Shown here piece by piece: positions 18,761 to 27,738 of a DNA stretch of 64,000 nt; the stretch's first letter is position 1, and the number at the start of each line of letters is the position of its first letter. The notes below the pieces were generated by a model. It was not told the origin of the DNA. It did not search any database and saw only the letters and a list, made by a program, of their open reading frames with translations. The translations under genes were made by a program, and so were the position numbers. Origin of the DNA: Leptospira brenneri (GTDB lineage Bacteria > Spirochaetota > Leptospiria > Leptospirales > Leptospiraceae); NCBI RefSeq assembly GCF_002812125.1, contig NZ_NPDQ01000001.1, positions 434,001 to 498,000 of the forward strand, given 5' to 3'.

Positions 18761-18842
18761 TCCCGCGCCAGGGATTCGAAGGGCCATGGTCTCACCCGAC
18801 AAGGGTGAGACGGGAGCGAATGCGCACCCCGTAGGAGCCCGG
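18761..18842. repeat. GC-rich dispersed repeat, copy B
   Basis: Directly after the stop codon of the 1228-residue lipoprotein. Homologous, in the same orientation, to 2928-3015. Its centre forms a perfect 9-base stem, GTCTCACCC with GGGTGAGAC around GACAA (18789-18811), flanked by the conserved blocks TTCGAAGGGC and GACGGGAGCGAA...CACCCCG. In the absence of a T-run it is not a standard terminator, although its position could serve transcription termination or 3'-end stability. Confidence 0.7.
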
Positions 18843-19073
18843 TAGGTTAAAGGATCTTATGAATTTCGCCTAACCAATTCGAGGCGCCAAAAAGTATGAC
18901 ACTAATGCTCTAATATTGAGGTTTCAATTGTTTATCTAAAAAAAATACAATAGGACTATCTCTTTGTTTGTAAAACCAAACTGAAATTATGCGAATTTGT
19001 GAATGTATTTCTTCCTTTCTTGCGATGAGGAAAGAACCGTAATCAAACATAGATTACGATTCCTCTTTACAAA
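18843..19073. other. Intergenic DNA between convergent lipoprotein genes
   Basis: No gene seen. A short segment near 18875-18895 contains TTCGAGGCGCC, an 11-base string also present (reverse strand) in the GC-rich element at 29405-29560. The remainder is AT-rich and featureless. Confidence 0.4.
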
Positions 19074-20579
19074 CTAATAAACCAAAACTCGGTTATTTCC
19101 ATAATCTGTAATGTACATCTTGCCTTGTTTGTCAAAATGAATGGCAGAAGGCCTGTATAAATTTTGAGCTGTGGGTGTTCCTATCGAACAAGAACCAGAG
19201 TTGTTATCTGCTTCACAATTAAGATCTCCAAATTGGCCGACAACGGCAGAGGCTGTCATACCAAAACTAAGATTCGTTGGTGGGTAGACTAGAACCCTAT
19301 GATGAGTATAATCTGCCACAAATAAATTTTCACTCTGATCCAAAGCAACGGCTAAAGGATAATTTAGAGAATTACTCGATGCGCCACTAGGAGGTCCGCT
19401 ATCTGTAAAATTAATTTGTCCATAGACTCTTGTTGCAATATTGGATCCTTTGGGATAGTACACCACTCGGTTGTTTCCTGTGTCTGCTATATAGATTCCG
19501 CCCGTAGAATCGGCAACAACACCTTGATTGGTACTGAGTCCACTATCTGAGGCTGTGGCTCCATTACTGGCAAAATTTGGTTGGCCGTAGACTTCCGAGG
19601 GAAGGCTTGCATCCTTAGGAAAATAGAGGACACGGCTATCACCAGAATCCGAGAGGTAGAAGCCACCATTACTATCTGGACTTAAATGGCTGGGAGTATA
19701 AAAGACCGATGACGAAGTGGCCCCACCCCCAGGTGTATTAAAGTTAGATACTCCCAATGCCCGGATAGGTAAAGTACTTTCATTGGGGTAAATTAAGATT
19801 CGTCTATTGACTCCTGTATCGGTTACAAAAAGATTATTTGTCACATCAATTAATAACCCCCTGGGTGCACTAAGAGTTGTTGCCGCTACACCACCTAACG
19901 GATTACATGTTTGATTTGTGTGAGCATTCGCCATATCGCAATTAAAAAGTCCGTGTTGTCCATAGACTCGAGTGGCTGTTGTTTGGCCTACAGGGTAATA
20001 CAAGACTCGATTGCCACTGGCAATATAAACCCCACCTGAATTGTCCGTGATCACAGCATTTGGCCCTGATAAGTTATTGGCATTAGCAGCTGCGCTCGTT
20101 GTACATCCTGAAGAATTGTAGAGAGCACCACAAGTAAAACTACCAAACTGTCCATACACTTGAGTCGCCACCAAATCACGGATTTGAATGGTAATTTGTC
20201 CTTGCACCACACCCTTGCGATAAACCGTATAACTTTGTCTTTCTAAAACATTATTTGGCATCCCTGAAAGAGCACCGGTATTTGGATCAATATACAAACC
20301 TTCGGGAAGTTCTGGACGAACGCTGACCTCCCTTTTAGAGCCTAATCTTGGTAATACGGAAATGGGAATGGATTTGTAAAAAGTAAAATCGGTGTATCGG
20401 TACAAGTCACCCGTGTTGACCACTTGCATTTGGCAAAATCCACCTTCGATACTTGCCGATGCTATCAGTTGGGGAATAAAATCTTTGGATTCACTATCGC
20501 AAGGATTGGAAAGGGATGCCATTTGGCAGTTTCCGAAAAAAATAAAAGTTAAAAGTAAAAGAATCAAACGAGAAAACAT
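19074..20579 (-). CDS. NHL-repeat lipoprotein with putative-Ig domain (paralogue 3)
   Basis: 501 residues, signal with lipobox FGNC (Cys18). Same plan as the genes at 11067 and 13062: an N-terminal Ig-like domain (here with RPELPEGLYIDPNTGAL) followed by about six VYGQ/NHL blades, ending in GNNRVLVY. Cys-pair loops (for example CGALYNSSGC, CDMANAHTNQTC, CEADNNSGSC) occur in blades 1, 2 and 6, the same blades as in the paralogues. It is more diverged than the other two from each other. Envelope-anchored propeller of unknown ligand. Confidence 0.82.
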   Translation of the reverse strand: MFSRLILLLLTFIFFGNCQMASLSNPCDSESKDFIPQLIASASIEGGFCQMQVVNTGDLYRYTDFTFYKSIPISVLPRLGSKREVSVRPELPEGLYIDPNTGALSGMPNNVLERQSYTVYRKGVVQGQITIQIRDLVATQVYGQFGSFTCGALYNSSGCTTSAAANANNLSGPNAVITDNSGGVYIASGNRVLYYPVGQTTATRVYGQHGLFNCDMANAHTNQTCNPLGGVAATTLSAPRGLLIDVTNNLFVTDTGVNRRILIYPNESTLPIRALGVSNFNTPGGGATSSSVFYTPSHLSPDSNGGFYLSDSGDSRVLYFPKDASLPSEVYGQPNFASNGATASDSGLSTNQGVVADSTGGIYIADTGNNRVVYYPKGSNIATRVYGQINFTDSGPPSGASSNSLNYPLAVALDQSENLFVADYTHHRVLVYPPTNLSFGMTASAVVGQFGDLNCEADNNSGSCSIGTPTAQNLYRPSAIHFDKQGKMYITDYGNNRVLVY

Positions 20580-20764
20580 CTATCTGATTAAAACTTGAGA
20601 AATGACTTTTTTGCCAATCTGTTTTTGGACGGCTTACGATTTTGAAAATTAATTGCTCTAGACTCAGGGAAAAACCGAAAAGACAATCTCTGCTTTTTTA
20701 ATAGCACCTAATTTCTGATAGATGCCATGTAGTTCAGATCCTTACGAATTTTTTTAAAAGTCTT

Positions 20765-21277
20765 TCAATCGGTCACTTCTAATTTTGCCACATAAGGTAG
20801 GTTTCGAAACCGACCCTTGTAATCCAAACCATAACCCACAAGGAATTCATCTTCGATAATGAAACCAGGATAATCTACGGTGATATGAGGATTGGCTTTG
20901 TTCTGTTTCCAAAAAAGCGCTGCTACTTTTAAGTCTTTGGGATTTTGTTTTCCCACTTCTTCGAGTAGGTATTCTAAAGTTTTTCCTGTATCCACAATGT
21001 CCTCCACAAGAAGGACAGATTTATTTTGAACTGATCTTTTTAATTCTTTAGTGATCTTTAGATGGCCTGAAGTGGTTCCATCTTCGTAAGAAGAAGCGGC
21101 CATAAAATCCACTTCATGGGGGATGGCAATGCTACGGCAAAGATCTGCTGTAAAGATAAAACCACCGTTTAAAATTCCAATCACAACTAAGTCCTTACTT
21201 AGGAAATCGCGAGAGATTTCACGTGCGAGTTCATCTACACGTTGGTGGATTCGTTCTTCTGAATATAGAGGTTTCAT
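20765..21277 (-). CDS. hpt: Hypoxanthine phosphoribosyltransferase
   Basis: 170 residues from the ATG at 21277, whose ATGA overlaps the stop of the upstream phosphatase gene; an earlier ATG at 21322 adds 15 residues unlike the family. It converts hypoxanthine/guanine and PRPP to IMP/GMP in purine salvage. The PRPP loop is VLLVEDIVDTGKTL, preceded by the VVIGILNGGFIF loop I, and the C-terminal purine-binding part contains IIEDEFLVGYGLDY. Cytoplasmic. Translational coupling to the SixA-like gene implies coordinated expression. Confidence 0.93.
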   Translation of the reverse strand: MKPLYSEERIHQRVDELAREISRDFLSKDLVVIGILNGGFIFTADLCRSIAIPHEVDFMAASSYEDGTTSGHLKITKELKRSVQNKSVLLVEDIVDTGKTLEYLLEEVGKQNPKDLKVAALFWKQNKANPHITVDYPGFIIEDEFLVGYGLDYKGRFRNLPYVAKLEVTD

Positions 21278-21786
21278 TCTTTTCCTATTTGCCCAGGGAT
21301 CCAGAATACTGCCAATTGGCAACTGCCCCAGCTAAGATCTTTCCATGAATCTTCGGAAAAACTCAAGCCGAGAAATGAGGCCGTTGGAAATTTCTGAAAT
21401 TTTGTGGGGACCGTTTCCCCAAAGAGAAGGGAACTTCCCAAATCTTCTAACCCTGGATTGTGGCCCACAAGACAGACAGAACGTACGGATGGGGAAAGGC
21501 CATGGAGTAAAAAAAGGAGGTCTTCTTTTTCGGCATCATAAATGGCTTCGCGTAAATCTGGTTTGGGAAAACGAAGGATTTCCTTACGCAAGGAAGCGTA
21601 GGTTTTTTGTGTCCGCTCTGCCGGTGAAACGAGGCATTGGTCAAATTCAAATCGGCTTTCTTTTAAGTACTCTCTAAGCGCTTTGGATTGTTCTTTTCCA
21701 CGTCGGGAAAGGCCGCGTTCCAAATCAGAATCATAAGGTTCATCCCATTCTGATTTGGCATGACGAAGTAAATAGATATGTTTCAT
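21274..21786 (-). CDS. SixA-like histidine phosphatase
   Basis: 170 residues of the histidine phosphatase (phosphoglycerate mutase-like) superfamily, short SixA branch: catalytic LLRHAKSEW near the N-terminus (phosphohistidine H8), DLERGLSRRGKEQ, and VGHNPGLEDL with the second active-site His. SixA removes phosphate from phosphohistidine in proteins such as EI-Ntr/NPr; the target here is unknown. It is transcribed with hpt (4-base ATGA overlap). Confidence 0.88.
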   Translation of the reverse strand: MKHIYLLRHAKSEWDEPYDSDLERGLSRRGKEQSKALREYLKESRFEFDQCLVSPAERTQKTYASLRKEILRFPKPDLREAIYDAEKEDLLFLLHGLSPSVRSVCLVGHNPGLEDLGSSLLFGETVPTKFQKFPTASFLGLSFSEDSWKDLSWGSCQLAVFWIPGQIGKE

Positions 21787-21831
21787 ACAAATACATTAGT
21801 CGAAACAAATGACTTTGAAATCACGAAACGG

Positions 21832-22428
21832 CTATTTTTGTATTTCTTTTTCGTATTTAGAAATGAGCTCGTTATTGTTCTTACAAGAAAATTTGGTTCT
21901 CATTTGGTTGAGATGGTATTCCACTGTTTTTCTTGATTTTTGAATTCGGTCCGCCACTTCGTTTTGAGAAAGCCCTTGTACAAGTAAGTTTAGGATTTCC
22001 ATTTGGAAGGCAGAGAAAGGAAGTTGCACTTTACTCACTCCATCGGAAACAAAAGATCCACCTTTCATCACAAGTCCAATGACTTCAGGAAGTTGGGAGA
22101 TAGGATCTGATTTTAACATATACCCATCGGCTTTGGCTTTGAGGGCATCCTCTACATAAACTCGACTTCCATGTAAGGAAAAGATGATGACTTTTGTGGG
22201 TTGGTGTTTTTCTTTAATTTCACGTAAAACATCGATCCCATTTCGATCTGGTAAATCGATGTCTAAAACCAAAAGATCCACAGGACTAGATTCTAAAAAG
22301 TGAAACAAATCAGCAGCAGTTCGAAATTCTCCGGCAAGAGAAAAGAAAGGATTGGATTTTAGGATAGATATGATTCCTTCTGTGACAACGGAATGATCTT
22401 CTAAGATGGCAATTTTAACGGATTCCAC
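21832..22428 (-). CDS. NarL/FixJ-family response regulator
   Basis: 198 residues, GTG start. REC domain 1-120 with E10-D11, phospho-acceptor D56 in LLVLDIDLPD, and Lys in YMLKSD; LuxR-type helix-turn-helix from about 135 with ILNLLVQGLSQNEVADRI and the recognition-helix region SRKTVEYHLNQMRTKF. It should be a phosphorylation-dependent transcription factor. Its start codon lies only 6 bases from that of a divergent hybrid histidine kinase, its likely partner, so the promoters must overlap coding sequence or the mRNAs be nearly leaderless. Confidence 0.92.
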   Translation of the reverse strand: MESVKIAILEDHSVVTEGIISILKSNPFFSLAGEFRTAADLFHFLESSPVDLLVLDIDLPDRNGIDVLREIKEKHQPTKVIIFSLHGSRVYVEDALKAKADGYMLKSDPISQLPEVIGLVMKGGSFVSDGVSKVQLPFSAFQMEILNLLVQGLSQNEVADRIQKSRKTVEYHLNQMRTKFSCKNNNELISKYEKEIQK

Positions 22429-22434
22429 AGCCTC

Positions 22435-24870
22435 ATGATTCTCAGCGTATTCTTCTCATCCATCCAAAAATCTTTCTGGGACTTAGTTATTTTTTGTAGA
22501 TATCCCTTAATTTTGGTTCTTGTCATGGTAAGCACCACCTCCTGTCGGTTTGATGCCTACCCAACCTTACTGGCAAAAGATGGTGTCCTCGATGCGAGCA
22601 CTGCTAACTTTTCAGGGGAAACCATAAACCTCACTGGGAAATGGGAATTCTATTGGAATGAATTTTTAGATCCGAAATTGGAATCCCCAAAACAGAAATC
22701 CTATTTGAAAGTAGGAGTTCCTTGGTTCTCACAAGAAAATGAAGATGGAGAAAACTATCCAAGTTTTGGATTTGCTACGTATCGCCTAACAGTGATTCTT
22801 CCTGATTCACCAAATACGGAAGGTGAACCTTTGGCAGTTTTAATTCCAGTATTACATAGCGCATATAAAATGTACGTGAATGGTGAGTTGGTTGCTGAAA
22901 ACGGAACCATAGCAAAAACGGCCAAGGATCACAAACCATCCTTTCATATAAAAATCATTCCTCTGAGTAGGGTTTCCAAAAAATTAGATTTGGTCATTCA
23001 TATATCCAACTTCTCACACAAGTATGCGGGGATTCATGGAATCATTCGTTTCGGTAAGTTGCAGAATATCATTCGTATTTGGAATGTAAATAACACAATT
23101 ACCTGGGTCATTATGATCTTTATGTTGCTACTGGCAGCATATCACGCGTTAGTTTATTTTATCAATCGTTCGGAGCGAAATGCACTCCGAATGGCCTTCG
23201 TGTATTTAGGAATTCTGATTTTATCTTCTACCTTAATTGAAACAAAGATTTTGTTTAATCTTTTCCCAGATGAATATTGTGTTTCGTTGTTTCGACTCTC
23301 TCGACTGGGTTTTGTTTTGATTATGTATTTTGGCGCATACATCCTTCTCAGTTTGACTCAAATGAGATTTTTTAAACGTATGATCGTGGTTTTAAAAATC
23401 TATGCTCTCCTTTTTGCAGGAGTTGCTATTTTCACTCCGATTTCGCATCTGGCAGAAATCTCTTTTCATTTTGAATTTTTATCTACAATCTTTGTATTTT
23501 TGGGTTTATTCTCCGTTTCTTTGGCCATGTACTTTCAGAGAAAACAAAGTAGATTGTATTTCTTTAGTTTGTTATTAGCAATCATTGGTGGTGCCATTGA
23601 TTTATTTTTAATTGTCAATCCAAACTTTGGATACAGGCCAATGGGTTTGGTATCTTTATACTTTTTTATTTTCCCTCAAACTTTAGGTGTTACTTTAGGG
23701 CTCGTTCGTGTTTATAAAAGATCTGAATCCTTATCAAAAGAATTGTACAAAAGAAAAGAAGCTCTAGAAAAAAAAGTCAAAGCACGGACTATGGAATTGG
23801 AGAAAGCAAATCGTTGGAAGGCAAACTTTGTTTCTCTCATTTCGCATGACTTACGTTCGCCGCTAAATAGTGTAAATCAAATTTTAGATGTCATCGACTT
23901 TAGTTTTGCTGAATCCACTGAAGTGGAAAAAAAGAAATTTTTAGAGATTTGTAAAACTGGGGTCACTCAGTCTCTGCGTATGTTGGAACAACTACTCGAT
24001 GTGAGTCGGTTTGATGCCTTCGGAACCAAACTCATTCAAACTCGGTTTTCCGTGAATGATCTATTAAACGAAATCATTGAATCGGTAGAACCACTGGCAA
24101 CCCTTAAGGGAATCCGCATCCAAAAAGACACTCCCATCCAAGCGGAGATCATTGCGGATCGCACCTTGATTGGGGAAGTTTTTAAAAATATTCTTACCAA
24201 TTCCATCAAATACTCCTATCTGAATTCGGAAGTTTGGGTGGGTGTTTCTTATAAAGGGAAATGGCTTGCTGTGGAAATTCGAGACCGCGGATTGGGAATG
24301 AGCGAAGAACAAATCCACAAACTGACTGGGGAAGAAAATATCAAAAGTATGCCAGGAACTGCCGGAGAACGAGGGACAGGGCTTGGATTACAATTGTGTA
24401 TGAATATTTTAGAAGCCCATTTCGGAAAACTAAGAATCAAATCGGTACTCGGTGTTGGATCGGCTTTTGAGATTTCTCTCTCGAAAAGTACAAAGTCTGT
24501 TCTTTTGGTGGATGATTCTGGAAATTTTCGAACTGACTTAGCGGAAGTTATGCGAAGAAATCAGTGGATTGTGATTGAGGCCGGAAATGGGGAAGAGGCT
24601 TTGTCTCACTTATCTCGGATCACCCCGTCTTTACTCATTACCGATTTACAAATGCCAGGTATGAATGGGATTTCTCTCATTCATGAATGGGAAGGTCGTC
24701 GTCACCAAAATCAAAAGATTCCAATTATTTTAGTGAGTTCCGATGCTCCTCTTTCTGGTGGTGAAAAATTTTTGGAAGAAGAAGGTCTAGAAACAATCGT
24801 TTCTGCTTATTTTTCAAAAATGTATAAGGCAGAAGATCTCTGCCAACAAATAGAATCCATTTTAGACTAA
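22435..24870 (+). CDS. 7TMR-DISM hybrid sensor histidine kinase
   Basis: 811 residues. The N-terminal signal ends in TTSC (possible lipobox, Cys36). Residues about 45-215 are the extracellular 7TMR-DISM domain (LTGKWEFYWNEF start), then seven predicted membrane helices (about 220-430), a coiled-coil with ELYKRKEALEKKVKARTMELEKA-type heptads split over 435-465, HisKA with H471 in SLISHDLRSPLN, HATPase_c with DRGLGMS and GTGLGL, and a C-terminal REC domain with D737 in ITDLQMPGMNG. It senses an external ligand and relays phosphate; the divergent NarL-type regulator is the obvious candidate partner. Confidence 0.92.
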   Translation: MILSVFFSSIQKSFWDLVIFCRYPLILVLVMVSTTSCRFDAYPTLLAKDGVLDASTANFSGETINLTGKWEFYWNEFLDPKLESPKQKSYLKVGVPWFSQENEDGENYPSFGFATYRLTVILPDSPNTEGEPLAVLIPVLHSAYKMYVNGELVAENGTIAKTAKDHKPSFHIKIIPLSRVSKKLDLVIHISNFSHKYAGIHGIIRFGKLQNIIRIWNVNNTITWVIMIFMLLLAAYHALVYFINRSERNALRMAFVYLGILILSSTLIETKILFNLFPDEYCVSLFRLSRLGFVLIMYFGAYILLSLTQMRFFKRMIVVLKIYALLFAGVAIFTPISHLAEISFHFEFLSTIFVFLGLFSVSLAMYFQRKQSRLYFFSLLLAIIGGAIDLFLIVNPNFGYRPMGLVSLYFFIFPQTLGVTLGLVRVYKRSESLSKELYKRKEALEKKVKARTMELEKANRWKANFVSLISHDLRSPLNSVNQILDVIDFSFAESTEVEKKKFLEICKTGVTQSLRMLEQLLDVSRFDAFGTKLIQTRFSVNDLLNEIIESVEPLATLKGIRIQKDTPIQAEIIADRTLIGEVFKNILTNSIKYSYLNSEVWVGVSYKGKWLAVEIRDRGLGMSEEQIHKLTGEENIKSMPGTAGERGTGLGLQLCMNILEAHFGKLRIKSVLGVGSAFEISLSKSTKSVLLVDDSGNFRTDLAEVMRRNQWIVIEAGNGEEALSHLSRITPSLLITDLQMPGMNGISLIHEWEGRRHQNQKIPIILVSSDAPLSGGEKFLEEEGLETIVSAYFSKMYKAEDLCQQIESILD

Positions 24871-25431
24871 CAATCGTTCCATGTGATTTTTGATGTGAAG
24901 GCTATGCGCCACATTATATTCTTCTTTGGTGAGCTCTCCATAGGCAAAATGAGGTCTTAAACTGGATTCTCTGGCTTTGGAAAAATCATCAATGGCTTGG
25001 ATGAGTCTTCCTATCCCCACTTTGACTTCAGTGGCATTGGTGATGTCTTCAGCACCGGGAATGGGTTCTTCCAAACCATGACTCATTTTGTTTTTGAAAG
25101 CAAAAATAGAAAAGGCCACTTTCCCCACGGAACCTCGGAAGATAGCGGACTTCATTTCTGGATATCCATTGAGAGAGTATTCAATGCTTTGGGCACAATG
25201 GGCAAATACCTTTCCTGGACTCCAATTTCCTGATAGTTGAATTCCTTTTGGATCGGATTGTAACTTTACCAGAAGTTCGCGAAGGTCAGCAAGATCGTCT
25301 GCTTCTTCCCAAGGTGATTCACCAGATGTTTTTGATTTAGTTTCTTCGTTTGCAGTTCCTTCTGCCTTTAGAGGCAAATGAAGGATGCTATAAGACAAGG
25401 CTGCTTTTTGTAGGAACTCTTTTCGTTTCAT
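24862..25431 (-). CDS. DUF1569 family protein (DinB-like fold)
   Basis: 189 residues starting with MKRKEFLQKAALSYS, a short signal- or Tat-like leader. The body has the DUF1569 hallmarks LSGNWSPGKVFAHCAQSIEYS, the central FRGSVGKVAF-like stretch and the C-terminal HFAYGELTKEEYNVAHSLHIKNHM motif with His residues placed as in DinB-type metal sites. Function unknown. Its 3' end overlaps the convergent kinase gene by 9 bases, and TerC is immediately upstream on the same strand (12-base gap). Confidence 0.78.
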   Translation of the reverse strand: MKRKEFLQKAALSYSILHLPLKAEGTANEETKSKTSGESPWEEADDLADLRELLVKLQSDPKGIQLSGNWSPGKVFAHCAQSIEYSLNGYPEMKSAIFRGSVGKVAFSIFAFKNKMSHGLEEPIPGAEDITNATEVKVGIGRLIQAIDDFSKARESSLRPHFAYGELTKEEYNVAHSLHIKNHMERLLV

Positions 25432-25443
25432 GATGACTTTCCT

Positions 25444-26169
25444 TTATCGGTATTTTTTTTCAGGTTTGGAACGAAGTTTCATATTTAAAAATTCGACGAT
25501 CACAGAGAAACACATCGCAAAGTAAATATATCCTTTTGGAATGTGTAACTCTAATCCTTCACCTAGAAGGGCCACACCAATCAAAATTAAAAAACTAAGA
25601 GCAAGGATTTTAATCGTAGGATTTCGATCAACAAAGTCGGAAATACTTCCACTGGATAACAACATAAATCCCACAGATAGGATCACCGCGGTAATCATCA
25701 CACCCAATTGGTCTGTCATACCGACAGCGGTGATGACGGAATCCAAAGAAAATACAATATCCAGGATCATAATTTGGATGATGATTTTGGTAAAGGAAAC
25801 TCGTTTTGTGGATTCTTCACCTAACTCTGGTTCTCCCTCGAATTTATGATGAATTTCTGTGGTCGATTTGGCAATGAGAAAGAGTCCTCCCAAAATCAAA
25901 ATGATGTCACGGCCGCTGATGGAATGGTTGAGGATTGTAAATACGGGAGCGGTGAGCTTCATAATGAGAGATAGGGAAAATAACAAAAGAATTCTTGTGA
26001 CCATCGCGAGCAACAGTCCAATTTGGCGTGCGGATTTTTGTTTGGTTTTTGGCAACCGAGAAGAAAGGATAGAGATAAAGATGATGTTGTCGATTCCCAG
26101 GACAATTTCCAAAGCAGTGAGTGTCAAAAGGGCAAGCCATACCGATGGGTCAGAAATAATTTCTATCAT
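25444..26169 (-). CDS. TerC family integral membrane protein
   Basis: 241 residues with seven to eight membrane helices. Family motifs with conserved acidic residues in the membrane are present: LEIVLGIDNIIFISIL near 20 and DIVFSLDSVITAVGMTD near 135. TerC/Alx relatives have been linked to Mn2+ export and to metalation of exported proteins; the name comes from tellurite resistance. No ter operon genes accompany it, so a metal-handling role is the safer inference. Transcribed toward the DUF1569 gene. Confidence 0.9.
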   Translation of the reverse strand: MIEIISDPSVWLALLTLTALEIVLGIDNIIFISILSSRLPKTKQKSARQIGLLLAMVTRILLLFSLSLIMKLTAPVFTILNHSISGRDIILILGGLFLIAKSTTEIHHKFEGEPELGEESTKRVSFTKIIIQIMILDIVFSLDSVITAVGMTDQLGVMITAVILSVGFMLLSSGSISDFVDRNPTIKILALSFLILIGVALLGEGLELHIPKGYIYFAMCFSVIVEFLNMKLRSKPEKKYR

Positions 26170-26236
26170 AACGTATCCTAAGGTTTTAAAAATGAAAAAT
26201 GAATCAATCCAAATCTAAAGGCCTGGGTAGGGAAAG

Positions 26237-27676
26237 CTACCGTCTGTAAAAAAACCAACCTTCGCATTCTTTTGCTAACTCTGCTCCCTTCCACTTTACA
26301 ACATCTTCTTTGGATTCTTGGATCCCCCAGGTAAAAGTCTCAAAAGATTTTTCCCCAAGGCCTTTGTCCCAAGTTCGATTCGAAATCCAAGGGTAATAAA
26401 CCCCATCTTTTGTAAAAGGAACGAGAGCCCAATTTTTGTCCGAAAATGCGTAAATGTATTTGATCGGCCAGTACGTGGAGGCACCAGGAATTTTATCGTC
26501 GAACTCGGACAAACATTTTAATCGGTGCGTTCGTTTGGCCTCACCGTCCTGAATCGCAGTTGCCAAAAGTGGGTATTTCTCATGATAAAAGAAAACGATT
26601 CCCAAAAACAAAACTAAGGTGGCGATAGACCGAACCAGTGGTAACATAGCAACCAAACGAAAGATCAGAAAAAAAATACAAAATGGTAAAAAATATAGAT
26701 AACGATAGTTAGGTTCAATTTGGAAAATATACAAAGCAATCACTGTAAAAAAAGGAGAAAGTAAAAATACCAAATCCAAAAATTGTTTTTTAAATTCCAA
26801 TCGAAGGAATAAAAATAAAATATAAATGATACAAAGCACAATGTACCAGTAAAACCATTCAGAAAATAATGGATGTTTTGTGATAGAATCCACAAGTCCT
26901 GAAATCCAAGACTGGGAATCTTTGGAAATGGTATGGAAGGCAGAATGAATTCTATCGATCGTAGGAAGGTCTTTGGAAGTAAAAATTCCTATCTTTAAAC
27001 TTTTAATCCCTTGTTGCCATAGTTTTCCCAAACCAAACCCAAGAGCCATCAAACCAATGGGAAAAATTGCTTTTTTTCGTAAATGAACAACTGTGTAAAC
27101 CAATAGGAAAGGGGCAATGTTGACAAAGTACCAATATTCCGAAATCCAGAGGAGGGAACTTACCAAAAGAAACCGAAAGATTTGCACCCGATTTTTAAAA
27201 TCCCATCTGTGGATTTCATAAAGGGTGTAGGCAGCAAAGAAAAAGATCATGGCATGAAAGCCCGGTAAAAAAAATTGACCGAGAGTACTTGGCATCACTC
27301 CCGCACATGCCAAAAATCCCAAGGAAACAAGATAGGATTTGTTCTTTTTCAAACCAAGTGCCTTTGCCAAATAAAACGGCATCACAAAGGATAAAAATCC
27401 GAAGGCAAAGTGAAACGAGTATACTGACTTTAAAACAGGATAAACAAGGATGGCAAGAACCACTTCTGGAAAAAGATAGGAAGACGGTGGCAGGTTCCAC
27501 CCGCTCAAACCCCTCCACCCACTCACCCAAAAATCACGAGCAAATAGATAAGGGTAAAAAATATCACTGTTTGTCACTTCACCCAAATGATATTCATAAA
27601 TGGCATCATAAAACAAATGAAAGGTGCCAAAGAGGATAAGTAGAATCAGAACTGGTTTAATATTTCTTAATTTCAT
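26237..27676 (-). CDS. Polytopic membrane protein, GT-C-like, function unknown
   Basis: 479 residues with about ten to eleven hydrophobic helices. The first periplasmic loop has an acidic segment (TNSDIFYPYLFARDFW), which resembles the DxD-type first loop of GT-C glycosyltransferases and related leptospiral membrane proteins, but I cannot identify a specific family. The last 90 residues are a soluble, Trp-rich domain. It ends 67 bases from TerC and is followed upstream by a pseudouridine synthase gene; no operon logic is evident. Confidence 0.6.
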   Translation of the reverse strand: MKLRNIKPVLILLILFGTFHLFYDAIYEYHLGEVTNSDIFYPYLFARDFWVSGWRGLSGWNLPPSSYLFPEVVLAILVYPVLKSVYSFHFAFGFLSFVMPFYLAKALGLKKNKSYLVSLGFLACAGVMPSTLGQFFLPGFHAMIFFFAAYTLYEIHRWDFKNRVQIFRFLLVSSLLWISEYWYFVNIAPFLLVYTVVHLRKKAIFPIGLMALGFGLGKLWQQGIKSLKIGIFTSKDLPTIDRIHSAFHTISKDSQSWISGLVDSITKHPLFSEWFYWYIVLCIIYILFLFLRLEFKKQFLDLVFLLSPFFTVIALYIFQIEPNYRYLYFLPFCIFFLIFRLVAMLPLVRSIATLVLFLGIVFFYHEKYPLLATAIQDGEAKRTHRLKCLSEFDDKIPGASTYWPIKYIYAFSDKNWALVPFTKDGVYYPWISNRTWDKGLGEKSFETFTWGIQESKEDVVKWKGAELAKECEGWFFYRR

Positions 27677-27738
27677 TAGAAAATCAATGGTTCACAATTT
27701 TTTCACCGATCCAATTCGGAGTCAAAATTCCCTGTCGA

